This document shows, piece by piece, positions 1 to 11,427 of a DNA stretch of 64,000 nt. The stretch spans positions 201,027,959 through 201,091,958 of the forward strand of contig CP136062.1 of the NCBI GenBank assembly GCA_032622095.1, read 5' to 3'. The notes beneath the pieces were generated by a model. It ran no database searches and had not been told where the DNA came from. It saw only the letters and a list, made by a program, of their open reading frames with translations. A program made the translations under genes and the position numbers. Each line of letters starts with the position of its first letter. The stretch's first letter is position 1. Origin of the DNA: Siphonodentalium dalli (taxonomy: Eukaryota > Mollusca > Scaphopoda > Gadilida > Siphonodentaliidae).

Positions 1-711
1 CGAAACGTGCTTATTCCTGCTATAGATACCACTACAGGGGATTGAGGGAACTGCATGCCTGTGTTAACTATGCATAAAAGCAGATTGGTGCCAATTACAG
101 CAATGTTTGTAGAGACATCATTCATCAAGGGTTGACATCCAATGATATGGTTATCACACTCAATGAAATCGAATACAAAGAGCCACATCAGGGGGGCACC
201 AACTTATAAACAGGTTGGCATCAGATAACATTGTTTAATGTTTTATTAATTGGTAGTCTTATACTCAGTTCCTTCAGGTTGTGCCTCTTGGTGGTGATTT
301 CTATAAACTATAAAATATATTATCTGAGTACCGCTCAAGCAGCACGTGCGGCAGGCTAAATCCGCCCCTGGTACCCCATGCACTTACATGACAATTTGAC
401 AAAATCAACATCCATTACTTATATATCACTTTCAACCTGAACTGACAAAATTTAGCGCTCATTTCCAACAATGCTTTAGTAGAGAGCATGGAAGTTTCGA
501 TAGCAAAGTAAGTATGGGGTTGTGTGCGACGTGCAAGTATGGCCTTTGGGGACCAAGTTCGATCTCAGGTTTTCTTCGGCCAATCACCAGTAAGCACGCT
601 AGCCCACCAAAGTAAATTTATCGGGAAAGAACTTTTTTTATAATTGCTAATTTACGACTGATCTTACTTTGAGGACAAGGGGACTCAAATGTCCAGATTC
701 AAAATAGGGTG
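1..711. other. Intron of the PGAM gene, left edge
   Basis: No coding exon is recognised. The stretch lies upstream of a PGAM exon and is presumably intron. A tRNA-like B-box resemblance near 565-585 is too weak to call a SINE. Confidence 0.4.
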
Positions 712-1755
712 TTGCTATTTGTCCGGTCGGATGGACAAATAGTCTATATACCATTTGTCGCTATTCGTCTGGGTGGGTGGCTGGTAAAATAGCCAAGAAG
801 CTATTTGTCCGGCCAGCCAGATGGATAGCCCAGATGCTATTTGTATGGGTGGCCGGATAAATAGCCAATAAGGCCACACCAATAAAATAGCCTGATTCTC
901 TACCATTTGGGTTGAAAAATAGTAGCTGCAAGAGGGGGGGGATTTAAATTAAATTACGCATCACCACAACAACTAATGATTAAGAGCTCACGATAAGTTT
1001 GACTCAGATTATAAAAATAGTTTCAGGTATTTCTTCACATAAAACTGTTTAATTAAATGAAAAGAAGGAGAAATCAAAAGAGACTCTGCCGTCAAATATT
1101 TTCTTCACCACATAAACCAATCATATAAAAAAGTTTAATTTTTTTTACAAAATTGAGGAAAAAGTTGTTGGAGTGGTAAACCAGCCTATTAAATTACTGG
1201 GCCTAATAAGCTACTTTTCGCCATGGGGCTATTTGTCTGGCCAGACGGATGAATCTTGCCCAGAAGCCATGTGTTGCTATTTGTCTGGCTGGCCAGATGA
1301 ATAGCCCAGGAGCTAATTGTCACCCAGAAGCCACTTGTTGGCCGGATGAAAAGTATAGGAGCTATTTATCGGTTAGCTGGATTAATTATGGGAGGCCAAA
1401 TTGACACTTATTACCTATGATGCTTAAGCATACCCATTACCCTTTAAGCTCAGATTTTCCTTTACGAGTTCTTAAGCGTACTTTTTCTATTATTCTTGCA
1501 CTTAAGCTTAATTCAGACACTCGCTCTCAATACTCCCCTCAGGTCGAAATGGGTGAAACATTGACATTGAGTCAAACTAATTCTAGAAAAGCATATAGGT
1601 CAGGCACTGCCCGCAATTATAGAATTTTAGATCATACCATGTTATCCATGGTAAGAATAGTAGAGATCCCAATTACGCTTAAGCATGACAAATTACACAC
1701 AATACTCTTAACCATAATCTGGCCGCCTGACAAATAGTCAGAGCTATTCGTCCGA
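712..1755. repeat. Degenerate repeat cluster with CTATTTGTC motifs at both ends
   Basis: The motif CTATTTGTC followed by a GGCCGG-type block recurs many times at 712-880 and 1215-1370. The inverted form GACAAATAG closes the region at 1727-1735. This looks like one old transposable element about 1 kb long, with inverted, internally repeated ends. It carries no transposase ORF; the 106-codon frame at 1417-1737 has no recognisable domain. It lies in the intron before the penultimate PGAM coding exon. Confidence 0.45.
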
Positions 1756-1849
1756 CTGAAAGCCACTTCATATTAAATAACCTCTTGCTCATGGACTTTT
1801 GTAGACTATATATAAAGCACACCTGCTTAATATGGAATTTCTTTTACAG

Positions 1850-1958
1850 TCTGGACAGAGAATTGTGATCGCAGCTCACGGTAACAGCTTACGAGCGCTG
1901 GTTAAATATCTCGACGAGATCCCTGATTCTGAGATTGTAGGTCTCAACATACCAACAG
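1850..1958 (+). CDS. PGAM penultimate coding exon
   Basis: Encodes [20 protein letters not shown] and on to the IPTG turn. It starts in phase 0 after a pyrimidine-rich tract and AG, and ends after one base of a glycine codon. Confidence 0.93.
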
Positions 1959-3078
1959 GTTTGTTTTTGTAATTATTTGATTTCTTATTTGGGATAAAAC
2001 CTGGGTTTCAGAGAGACACAAAAATTCAGCTTACATAAGCAGCCCTGTTTATTATCAGATATTTGCTCAGGCTAAAAAATTGCATGGGCCAGATATTTTT
2101 CCTTGCCTAAAAAGCCTAGGATCCACAGTTGCATGCTTCACACATATAACTTTAGTTTACAATTGGAACTTAGGTCATTATCATGGTAGACTTTGGTTGG
2201 ATCTGGCTTTAAATTGTTGATTATGAAGAATGAATTTTTGCTGTCTGCAGACTTCCACTGCGTGACACTAAGACAATATCCGCAGCAATTTGTTTAAATT
2301 TTGCACAAAACTTTCACAAGTTCTGAAATTGCCTCAGCCAAAATATTTTGCCTCCACTCAGTTGATAGTCGACGTTAATTAGCAGGGCTGTATAGGAAAT
2401 GAATGGTTTTAATTGCGATAAATTGTTCATTGTTAAGCTATGTGCTAAGGCAATAAAAGGTCGCCGCCAGAAAATTAAGTTATGAAGTTATTCAACAAAA
2501 TCTATGTGTCTGACAACTGAATTTATTATAGAACCCAAATTTGGCCTGTTTTTAAAGAATGACATCAATGAATAATTGGTTCAGATATAATTTTACTCCT
2601 AGTTTGTACAAATTAGGATATTCGAAACCTATACCTGTTCCATGGGGAATTTGGCAGAGAGATTATCGTTCCAACAATGCAGGGAAAACAACCTATTGTG
2701 GTCATTTTTGAATATTCATGAGAAAGTAATCTAGTCCTAAGGTACTCACCATTTCAACTTTTTTTTTGTCATTCTTTGCTTTGAAGAACACAACTGCAAT
2801 TATGCATACAAATAATTCTACTTCTGTTCATCCAAAGTGCTCTGGGAGACTAACTGAATGGAAATTGAGCTGTCTCAACTGATATCACAAGCTGTTTTAG
2901 AATAAGGAAACATGATCTATAATCAACTTTAATCATTTTGTTTTGACTTATTACAGGTATACCACTAGTTTATGAATTGGATGAGAATCTCAAACCGATT
3001 AAGCACTTCTATCTAGCTGACGAAGCTGATGTCAAGGCTGCCATGGACAAAGTAGCCAATCAAGGAAAGGCAAAGTAG
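1850..3078 (+). CDS. Phosphoglycerate mutase (2,3-BPG-dependent), C-terminal two exons
   Basis: Partial gene, 5' part off the left edge. Two exons (1850-1958 and 2957-3078) join in frame, phase 1, to encode the last 75 residues of a cofactor-dependent phosphoglycerate mutase, the cytosolic glycolytic enzyme that interconverts 3- and 2-phosphoglycerate. The first exon has the AAHGNSLR block containing the second catalytic histidine of the histidine phosphatase fold, then LNIPTG. The second has [13 protein letters not shown] and a GKAK C-terminus ending in TAG, as in animal PGAM1/2. Splice sites are canonical (acag|TCTGG, ACAG|gttt, acag|GTATA). The gene is convergent with NHP2. PGAM1 and PGAM2 cannot be distinguished in an invertebrate from this fragment. 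Confidence 0.93.
1959..2956 (+). other. Intron, last of PGAM
   Basis: GT at 1959 and AG at 2955-2956 bound about 1 kb of AT-rich sequence. No repeat with clear ends was recognised in it. Confidence 0.85.
2957..3078 (+). CDS. PGAM terminal coding exon
   Basis: Completes the split glycine codon, then encodes [20 protein letters not shown] and the C-terminal helix, ending GKAK-stop (TAG, 3076-3078). Confidence 0.93.
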
Positions 3079-3202
3079 GCACATTCATCGTCACAACAAA
3101 ACTGCTCCTTTGTGCTCATCAGATATGTTTTGGCAGAGGTTGAAATTTGAATTTGAATTTTTAAACAATTGACTGAAAGTATTCTCTACAATTGTGAAAA
3201 GA

Positions 3203-3208
3203 ATTAAA
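3203..3208 (+). terminator. Candidate proximal poly(A) signal of PGAM
   Basis: ATTAAA lies 125 bases after the stop codon and is followed within 20 bases by a GT-rich stretch. It gives the shorter of two possible PGAM 3' ends. Confidence 0.4.
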
Positions 3209-3711
3209 TTGTTGTTCTGACACTTGTGACATTTTCGCTCATTTCAGTCAAATAACACCAAATAAGCCTTTGCATAAAACTAAATTCTAAACGAAATTAC
3301 AGTCACAGTAAGCTCCTGTTAGCATATTTAATCTCAGTTTCCACATTGGTCTCTCAAAAATATTCTCATCCAGTTTTTCCTGTGAGCAATTTACTGTGGT
3401 ATATAATTATAATCTTGTTAGTAATATCATAGTATGACTTCATAGTCATACAACAGTCCAGTAGTTGTCAGTATCAATTGCCATCCTTTTGTGATATTGG
3501 AGATTTTTTACTTCCTGTGTACTAGTGCTTAATCAATGTGTTACACATTTGGTCCTATGCTGTTCCAAAAATGCTCATGTAGTCTTAGACTAGCTTGTTT
3601 GTTAACATGTTGACTGCTGACTCCCATTTAATTGCTTGCAAAAAGTATGAGATAACTCGTAGTCAGCGGTCAACATGTTGAAGAACTCGTAGTAGGAAGT
3701 CAACATGTTAA

Positions 3712-3926
3712 CCCTTTTAGTGCCAGGGGCCGATCTCATCGGCCCTAATTTATGGTCTATAGAGTTCCCTAAAAAAAATAAAAAAATGAATTTTGTTTTT
3801 GTTTTGTTAGGCCAATGCATTCTCTTATATATGCGAGGCGACCTATGGTCGACTCGCATATATAAGAGAATGCATTGGCACAGGGTATATGGGTCGATAC
3901 AAAAATCGGACCTGGCACTCAAAGGG
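3712..3926. mobile_element. TTAA-flanked MITE (CCCTTTTAGTGCCAGG termini) with palindrome module
   Basis: TTAA at 3708-3711 and 3927-3930 bracket inverted termini (CCCTTTTAGTGCCAGG against CCTGGCACTCAAAGGG). Inside, at about 3812-3878, is a near-perfect palindrome from CCAATGCATT to AATGCATTGG. The TTAA target and CCC terminus are typical of piggyBac-superfamily derivatives. It would lie in the PGAM 3' UTR if the distal poly(A) site is used. Confidence 0.8.
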
Positions 3927-4263
3927 TTAAAGACACAAAGTGTCGAGTCAAACTAAACTTACACGTTAGGATTGATGGTGAGGTGTATTCTCATCATTTT
4001 GTTGAAATCATTTATACCTTTTATTTATTTGGAATGGGTTCATTTCATACTGCTATACTAAACATTCTATACCAATGATTCTTGAATCTTTGTAGATATG
4101 GACTTGTTTTATCTTGTCAAGTTTCAAGCTGTATTTATCAAAATAACCATGTATATGAATACTAGTATGAAATTGCAGTGGAATTTGAACCGTTTCCTTG
4201 TGTGCCATGTTATTGTTTTACCCCCTAATGTGTGTAGCAATGCACAATCTGTGGCTAGAGACT

Positions 4264-4269
4264 ATTAAA
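4264..4269 (+). terminator. Candidate distal poly(A) signal of PGAM
   Basis: ATTAAA is followed by a GT-rich stretch (tgtttgttttaatcc...). The TTAA MITE at 3712-3926 would be included in a transcript ending here. Confidence 0.35.
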
Positions 4270-6178
4270 GTTTTACACTGAAAATGTTTGTTTTAATCCT
4301 TTTGTGATATTACTGTCGGGGACGTCTAGTTGTCAAGTCTTGAAGTAGCAGTTTATAATTTCCAACTATTTTGGCCAACCTGGTAGGGTGTACTTGAAAT
4401 CTACACTCGGGGGTTTGTTACATGAGCCGGGACAACTCATGTTGCTGTAACAACTCAGTTGTGCGGTTAGATGAGCCGATACATCTCTGTTAGCTGGGAC
4501 AACTTGTTCTAGCTGTCAATCACGACATCAGTTATCAATGGTGGTACGCCCACAAACTTTTATTCCAGTGGCGTGGTCACTAAACATCACTCACATGATG
4601 GGAACATTTTACCCGATGACGTCATGTCAAGTCACAATGAATCTCTACGTTCCAGGTTCTCATACCGTCTATCCCACTTTGCCCCGACCCATGTAACAGC
4701 ATGCCATGTTTTATTAAGAAAACACAGGAGACCAGGCCACCCAACACACCAAGTTGTTATTAATTTCTTTTCATCTTTAATAATATTTATTATGCTGATG
4801 ATTTCAAGTAACAATTATCAGAGGTGCCATGTTGATACCTTTCCCTAAATTTTGTAACTTCTATTAAGGAAAATGAACTCACTTCAACTTCTATAATATA
4901 CCCTATGAAATTACAAGATCAATGGATCTCATAGATTGGGATTTACATTTTGTTCAAATAGGGGCAGAAATAGGATATTTAACACTCCTAAACCGACCCT
5001 ATATATGCTGTGAGTTAGAGTTTGGTACTTGTATATAGATTCCTATATTACATGTAATAATTTTGATATGCCCGTGTTATCAGTGAGGCTTTGTCCAGTT
5101 GGGAGGTAATGGTCAAGGAGATGGTTTCTACTGGTTTCTTCAATCAAATCACTGAGACTTATTAAAACATCTTCTGAGGAACCACTGTGCTGATTAATCT
5201 GACATTTGGTGTAAAGGGACCTTGGATGATAGGGATTTAGATTTGCTAAAATGAGACCGACCTATTAAAAAGGGCCAGAGCTGGTGTCACACTTTCCAAG
5301 TGACCCCACTCCCTCCCCCAAATGCTCGTCGGTTAACTCTTTCTTGCTTTGACAATAAGCATTTCAGGCTGCTTGAGTTAATTATCTCACCACATGCCAT
5401 CATGTCAGATTTGATCTTATCTGACATATTTGAATAAACAAATAAGTTCCACAGAGCTGCATGGGCAGGGCTCTACCAGTATGTCACTGTATTTGTTAAT
5501 AACCACTTAGCCAGGTGAATTTACTTTATATCCAGACCAATAGATATCTAGGTCCTTGTGTGATTGGACTGGATCAACAGGGCTGAGATAGGAGATTTAA
5601 CTTTTTTTATTAATTGAACTTTTGAATTTTTCAAAGATTTACTCCTGACGCCGTTATAACATTTGCCAGGGTACCCAGAGTCACAACACCAAATTTAGTC
5701 TCCATACCCTTGCCCATTGATGGGTCAAACACCCCAGTTATGAAACACTTGTATTGTTTTAGTTATTTAGCATTACCAAATTCTTTGAAAACCGCTGGCA
5801 CTGACAACAATATAAAGCATACCAAAGTCCTGTGTGGATGGTAATCATCTAATCTTATCTGGCATGTTTGATAAACAAACAAATACTGGGGAGAATGGTG
5901 GTCATTAAAGTACAATTTAAATACCAGATGGAATCCCATGTACTGTTCTAAGCAGCCTAGCTTTGCCAACAAATTATTATCTTTAGATGTGAGATGGTAT
6001 TGGTAACCATATAATCCATAATATGGATTTGTTTGAATCTCTGGCCAGTCAAAACTGGCAGAGATATGGATATTAACACTTTTGCTTCCAATGAGTTGAC
6101 CTAAACATTTCCTCTGAAATCACTACACCAGAGCTACGAGATTTAAAACTACTCCCACACCCACCCCAAATACATTAA
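4270..6178. other. Intergenic stretch between PGAM and NHP2, first part
   Basis: No exon is recognised. The stretch holds one copy of a 240-bp dispersed repeat (4791-5030) and otherwise nothing with clear boundaries. Confidence 0.5.
4791..5030 (+). repeat. Dispersed direct repeat, copy 1
   Basis: Runs from TATGCTGATGATTTCAAG through TCATAGATTGG to TTTGGTACTT. It matches 7536-7777 closely with small indels, about 2.7 kb away in the same orientation. Type unknown. Confidence 0.65.
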
Positions 6179-6444
6179 CCCCCTCATGAAGGGAGTTGCT
6201 CTGGTGCAGCATTAAAAATCCTATACCAATGCATTCTCTTATTTACGAGAGGGTCCCATACTGACCCATAGAGAGCCTTGCATATATAAGAAAATGCACT
6301 GGCTTGTACGGTCAAGGTAACTATTGTTAGGCCAATGTATTCTCTTATATATGCAAGCCTCCCTATGGGAGATTCGCATATATAAGAGAATGCATTGGCA
6401 CAGGGTTTTTCGCAAAATTTCAGGAAGCTCCAGTCATGGAAGGG
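6179..6444. mobile_element. TTAA-flanked MITE, CATGA-terminus family, two palindromes
   Basis: TTAA at 6175-6178 and 6445-6448. Termini are CCCCTCATGAAGGGAG and CCAGTCATGGAAGGG. It carries two palindromes, a degenerate one near 6230-6304 and a good one at 6334-6400 with centre CTCCCTATGGGAG. Confidence 0.8.
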
Positions 6445-6553
6445 TTAAGACAAATTATTTGAGCTTTTGAATTAAAGTTGGGTAGTATAGATGATTAATA
6501 TTTTTGATAAATTATCCGCTATAAATTGAATAGGTGCTACATTATTATGGTAT

Positions 6554-6707
6554 TTAAGAAATAGCTCGTTACGATTAAGGTTATGCAGTTATAACCGAAA
6601 AGTTTGAAGAGAAATTCTATAAGGCGCGTAGAGCAGTTATAGAAAATTTATCTTCAAACTTTTCAGTTATAACTCATAACCTTAATCGAAACAAGACTTA
6701 TTTCTTA
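6554..6707. mobile_element. Palindromic MITE
   Basis: Two arms of about 60 bases (from TAAGAAATAGCTCGTTACGA at the left to the complementary end TTATTTCTTA at the right) surround a short GC-rich loop near 6622-6632. The arms differ by only a few bases. Foldback-type element, target duplication unclear. Confidence 0.65.
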
Positions 6708-6919
6708 TAATTTAATCCGTCATTTCACAAGAGAACCACCAAAAGTAGAAGTCAGAAGTATAACAAGCGTACAACATAGGACTATTTCCAATGAAAAAGA
6801 CACGTGAAGTTGAAAGAAACACCTGTCTCTCAAAACTTGTGCTTATCGTTGATCACGTTGCATCGGTATTTGAGCGTTTTTGATTGGCTTGTCACAACTG
6901 ATCACACATCGCGAGGCAC

Positions 6920-7330
6920 CGACAGCTGCAGTGGCAGGTAGGATTGATATTTGACCATAATGGCACAAACCCTTGTTAGATTTCATTTCTTTGCAAATGT
7001 TCCATCTAGTTGTTATTGTCAATGCAGTCATACCCAAAGGAATTATGATGCAGCACCATAATGTCACGTTAAATGGTAAGAAGCATCGAACAGTTTCCAT
7101 GTTCATTAGTTGCACATGGGATTGATATATTCGACACAAACCCGTGTTGGTTTTAATTTCAGTGTTCACTTCTTTGCAATGTTCAATCTTGTTACTTGTG
7201 CACTGAATATTGGCATCTGATACGGTTATTGTCAATAGTCATACCCAAAGGAATAATGATGCAGCACCAACATTTCATGTTAAATCGTAGGAAGTATCGA
7301 ACACTATCCATGTACATTTTTAGGCATGCG
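6920..7330 (+). repeat. Two-copy tandem duplication, unit about 200 bp
   Basis: The block with GTCATACCCAAAGGAAT and GATGCAGCACCA occurs at 7026-7056 and again at 7239-7269. Flanking sequence, including the CTTTGCAA block, is duplicated at a similar offset. The 130-codon reverse frame across it has no recognisable domain. Confidence 0.6.
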
Positions 7331-7535
7331 GTATAGGCATGGTCACTCAGCACTGCTGTCATTTCTGTAGCGGGAAAGTAATCAAGAAATTTAGGTTATC
7401 GAGAAATAACCTAAATGGCAAAGTGTGTGGCAGCCAATTGTTTTACAGTATATTCCATGGATTGACAGCTTATGATTAAATTATGTATATATAGATTTAA
7501 CTCTTTTCGGCTATGCCAATGAGGAAGAGACTTTT

Positions 7536-7777
7536 TATGCTGATAATTTCAAGGAAAAAATTATCAGTGGCGTCATGCTGATAATCCTTCCCTAAATTTT
7601 GTAACTACTTTTGAGGAAAATGAATTCACTTCAACAATTAAAATATACTGTTGAAATTTCTCGAAGAATGGATCTCATAGATTGGAATTTACATTGGTTC
7701 AAAAAGGGGCAGAGATAAGAGAATTAACTTTTCCCCCACGCACCCAATCTATGCTGTTGAATTCTAGTTTGGCACTG
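7536..7777 (+). repeat. Dispersed direct repeat, copy 2
   Basis: Second copy of the 4791-5030 sequence with several small indels. It shares CCTTCCCTAAATTTTGTAAC and TCATAGATTGG. Confidence 0.65.
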
Positions 7778-8380
7778 CATGGTTACTAATATTCATAATG
7801 ATTTCTAAGCTGATTGGGGGGGGGGGGAAGGTAGGTGAGGGCAATGTTAGGGACAATGGGGAGGGAGTGTAGATAGGAGTTGGAGTTTTGACCTCCTACT
7901 TAGATAAAAATGTTCAACAGTTGGAAATTTCATGCCTGAAACATCAGTTGTAAATTTGATTTTCACACCAAAAATAGGTTAGATTTGTTCTCAGATATTC
8001 CAACCAGAAGTACTAGTTATCAATTCCAACCTAAGAGGGATATGCATAAGCAATTTTGAGAATTTATGACTGGTCTGGTTAAGGCCTATTCAGACAGCGA
8101 TGCGACTTATGTGTCAACGCTCAATTAGGAAAAAGATAAATCACTGATGAATTCACACAACGTCGCGAACAAAGCATCAATCACAAAAATAGGATTTGTT
8201 CTAATTGAGCAACACAACACAATCAGAGCATTAAGTATTTTCGGCTTTTTCAATGTGACGGAGATAGGTCAAGTTACCGGATGTGGGATCCATCAGCATT
8301 TCCAAGTTCATTCGAGGTAAACAGAATGGCTAGTTCATATCCAATATCTATCGCAGAATTTATGAAGTATTAAATAATGA
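7778..8380. other. Intergenic, no recognised gene
   Basis: Contains a run of about 13 G near 7817-7829 and unremarkable AT-rich sequence. Confidence 0.4.
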
Positions 8381-9525
8381 AAGTGTCAATGATACTGTAG
8401 CTCAACTTGGAAAGGGAATAATTTAATGTATTAGTCAATGGAGCGATTAGGAAAGTTGAATGTCTAATACTAGTTTATAGACATGAAGAGAAAAGTCAAA
8501 GCCAAGATGGCTTCTGGTGGCCATGTTTTCGGCCGAATGACCCCAAAATAAGTCGTTCCCATCTACATGTCATCGTTAACATCCATGACAAATTTTATGA
8601 CGATCAGACTAAAGGTATGACCTGTAGCCCATGCTAAAGAATTTAGTCATACAAAGAGTAAAATCCAAGATGGCTGCTGGCGGCCATGTTTTTTGGCCAA
8701 ATGACCCCAAAATTACTCGTTCCCATCTACATGTCAATATTAACATCCATGACAAATTTCATGATGATCAGACGAACAGTACAACCTGTGGCCCATGCTA
8801 ATGGATTAAATTTTGAAATCCAAGATGGCCGCTGGCGGCCATGTTTTTTGTCCGAATGACCCCAAAATGACTCGTCCCATCTACATTACAATTTCAACAG
8901 CCATGACAAATTTTATGATGATCAGAATAAAGGTACAATCTGTAGCCCGTGCTAAAGGATTTAGTCGTACAAAGAGTAAAATCCAAGATGGCTGCTGGCG
9001 ACCATGTTTTTCGGCCGAATGACCCCAAAATTACTCGTTCCCATCTACAAGTCATTGTTAACATCCATGACAAATTTTATGATGATCAGACTAATGGTAC
9101 GACCTGCAGCCCGTGCTAAATAATTTAGTCATACAAAGAGTAAAATCCAAGATGGCTGCTGGTGGCCATGTTTTTTGGTCGAATGACCCCAAAATTACTC
9201 GTTCCCATCTACATGTCAATATTAACATCCATGACAAATTTCATGACAATAAGAAAAACAGTACAGCCTGTAGCCCGTGCTAATGGATTGAATTTTGAAA
9301 TCCAAAATGGCCACTGGCGGCCATGTTTTTCAGCCGAATGACCCCAAAATGACTCGTTCCCATCTACATGTCAATGTCAACATCCATGACAAATTTCATA
9401 ATAATCGGACCAAAGGTACGAACTGTAGCCCGTGCTAAAGGAAATTGTTGACGCACACACACACAAGCACGACGGATACCAAGCCATGGCAATAGTCAAA
9501 CTTTACAAAGTAAAGTTGAGCTAAA
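8381..9525 (+). mobile_element. Helentron/HINE-like element with 155-164-bp tandem core
   Basis: The left end has a small palindrome (GTGTCAATGATAC) followed by TAGCTCAACTT. The right end has a hairpin (AACTTTAC AAA GTAAAGTT) followed by GAGCTAAAA, so AGCTCAACTT and AAGTTGAGCT form subterminal inverted repeats. The core is six tandem units, each with a CCAAGATGGC-type block and GACCCCAAAAT, spaced 163, 156, 163, 164 and 155 bp. Inverted subterminal repeats, a terminal hairpin and a tandem core are the published hallmarks of Helentron-associated elements. No Rep/helicase ORF is present, so it is non-autonomous. Confidence 0.7.
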
Positions 9526-10435
9526 AATGCATCATACAAAACATCTAAAGAGAATGTATGGAATATGGATAAACATTGCATCCCGTCTACAAGTGAATGG
9601 TATAATTAAACTGGCATTTTATTTTTTATTAGAAGTCATATTTGAGTGTTATGTTGGACCAGTGGGCCCTTGGGGGAGGGGGAAACTACCAGATATATAC
9701 CATATGTGATGACTGCAAAGTGGCCATTTGAAACCAAAAACAAATGAGAAGAACCCCCAATGTATGACGGAATTTCATTGAGAATATTTTGGCGCCTGCA
9801 TCGCAGTATAAGGACTTTTAGGGCAGGGTGCTTGGCGATTGGTCAGTGGTGTGCAATTAGAAATTTTAAGGTGAAGACCCCTGCTCAAAGGCGAACATCT
9901 AGCTACCGGAGTATGTCACTGTTTAGAACTAATTTGTTTTAAGTGATTTTGACAAGTACTGACTGTTGTAGTCTTCAGTCCCAGTCTTCTCAGTCAGTTA
10001 ATTTTTGGGTTTTCCAGATGACAACGGAAACAATGTTTAATTTCTTGATATTTCGTTAATAGTTCAGGTCAGATCATGGTCCAATGATTTGTAACAAGAC
10101 TTATGTGACTTTCTTCGACTAAGATATCATAATGTTCGCATGATAACTTGAGCAGTTTTCAAAAGAATCTCTTGATATTTGGTGTGTGTGTGTATCGCCT
10201 TTGAGAGCACGCAGGTCATAGTCACCACAATTCTTTGGTTGTTTGGATGTTGAGCAATATTCATCAAATACATTCAACAAATTAGTGGAATTCAACATTA
10301 CATCATATTGCAATAAATCTTACTATAGCCTTTGGTCAGATTATCTGTGACTATTGACAAGATGTTTACTTAAATTGAAGGGAAGAGATTATTCAACCAA
10401 TATGAAAATGTTATTCACTTCTGCAACAAGAATGT
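9526..10435. other. Intergenic, no recognised gene
   Basis: Short unrelated frames only (9527-9709, 9760-9942) with no recognisable domain, plus a short (TG)n run near 10182-10193. Confidence 0.4.
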
Positions 10436-11427
10436 AAGTGTCAATGACACTGTAGCTCAACTTGGGGAGGCGTTAAATTTTGTATGCTGAGCGGAAAAAT
10501 TTGACAGCTTCCATCTAAAGGTCACTCGAAAGAATCATATGAAGTTTGGATGAGGGATGTGGCATGTAGAGTGTGGCAAATGATTTTAGTCATGAACAGA
10601 GTAAAATCCAAGATAGCCACTGGTGACCATGAAAATATCGTTGGCTCCCATCTAGAGGTCACCCCAAAGATCTTTATGAAGTTTCGTGATGATTGGATGA
10701 GGTATGTGGCCTGTAGGTTGTGCGGAAGGATTTAGTCGTGTAAAGAGTAAAATCCAAGATAGCCCCTGGCAGCCATGTTTTTTAACAAATATCGGAAAAC
10801 ATAAATGCCTGCCATCTAGCGGTAACCCCGAAAATCCATATGAAGTTTAGTGTTTATTAGATGAGGGATGTGGCCAAAGGATTTAGTCATGCAAAGAGTA
10901 AAATTCAAGATGGCTGCTGGTGGCCATGTTTTTCATCGAAAATCACTAAAATTTTACAGCTCCCATCTAGAGGTGATTCTTATCATCTCCTGTAAATTTA
11001 CAAAACATTTCTTCAGCATATATATGCAGGGTGTGCCGATGGATTGAAATTTGAAATCCAAGATAGCTGCTAGTTTTCTTTTTTTTAACGAGTTTCAGAA
11101 ATAATCAATGGCTCCCATCTAGAGGTCACTCCGAAGATCCGTATGAAGTTTGGTTATGAGGGATGTGGCCTGTAGGGTATACCGCAGGATTAAGTCATTT
11201 AAAGAGTAAAATCCAAAATGTCGGCTGATGGCCATGTTTTAAAAAAAATTTCGAAATAAAATTGATGGCTCCCATCTAGAAGTCACCCCAAAGATCCATA
11301 TGAAGTTTGGTGATGTGATGAGGACTGTAGTGTGAGTCAAAGGAAATTGTTGACAGACAGATGATGGATGCCAACCCATGGCAATAGCTCAAGCTTGACT
11401 TCGTCAAGTAAGTTGAGCTAAAAAGTG
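10436..11427 (+). mobile_element. Helentron/HINE-like element, diverged second copy
   Basis: The left end GTGTCAATGACACTGTAGC and right end AAGTTGAGCTAAAAA match the element at 8381-9525. The terminal hairpin has a different sequence (CTTGAC TTC GTCAAG) but is still paired. The tandem units with AAAATCCAAGAT and CTCCCATCTAGAGGT blocks are strongly diverged from the first copy, so this belongs to a different subfamily. Confidence 0.65.

Noticed and set aside
530-620. tRNA-like or SINE promoter (AGTTCGATCTC)
   Set aside because: Only a B-box resemblance; no convincing A box, cloverleaf or tail.
1417-1737. 106-codon ORF upstream of the PGAM exon
   Set aside because: Within repeat-derived intron sequence; not PGAM sequence and not phase-linked to the next exon.
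6843-7235. 130-codon reverse ORF
   Set aside because: Lies on a two-copy tandem duplication, duplicates its own peptide and has no recognisable domain.
8813-9022. 69-codon ORF with CCAAGATGGC-derived peptide (and the similar frame at 61652-61885)
   Set aside because: Tandem-repeat sequence of the HINE-like element; peptide repeats with the unit.
8381-9525. Regularly spaced repeats that might suggest a CRISPR array
   Set aside because: Units are about 160 bp and similar throughout, without short direct repeats alternating with unique spacers; the DNA is eukaryotic.
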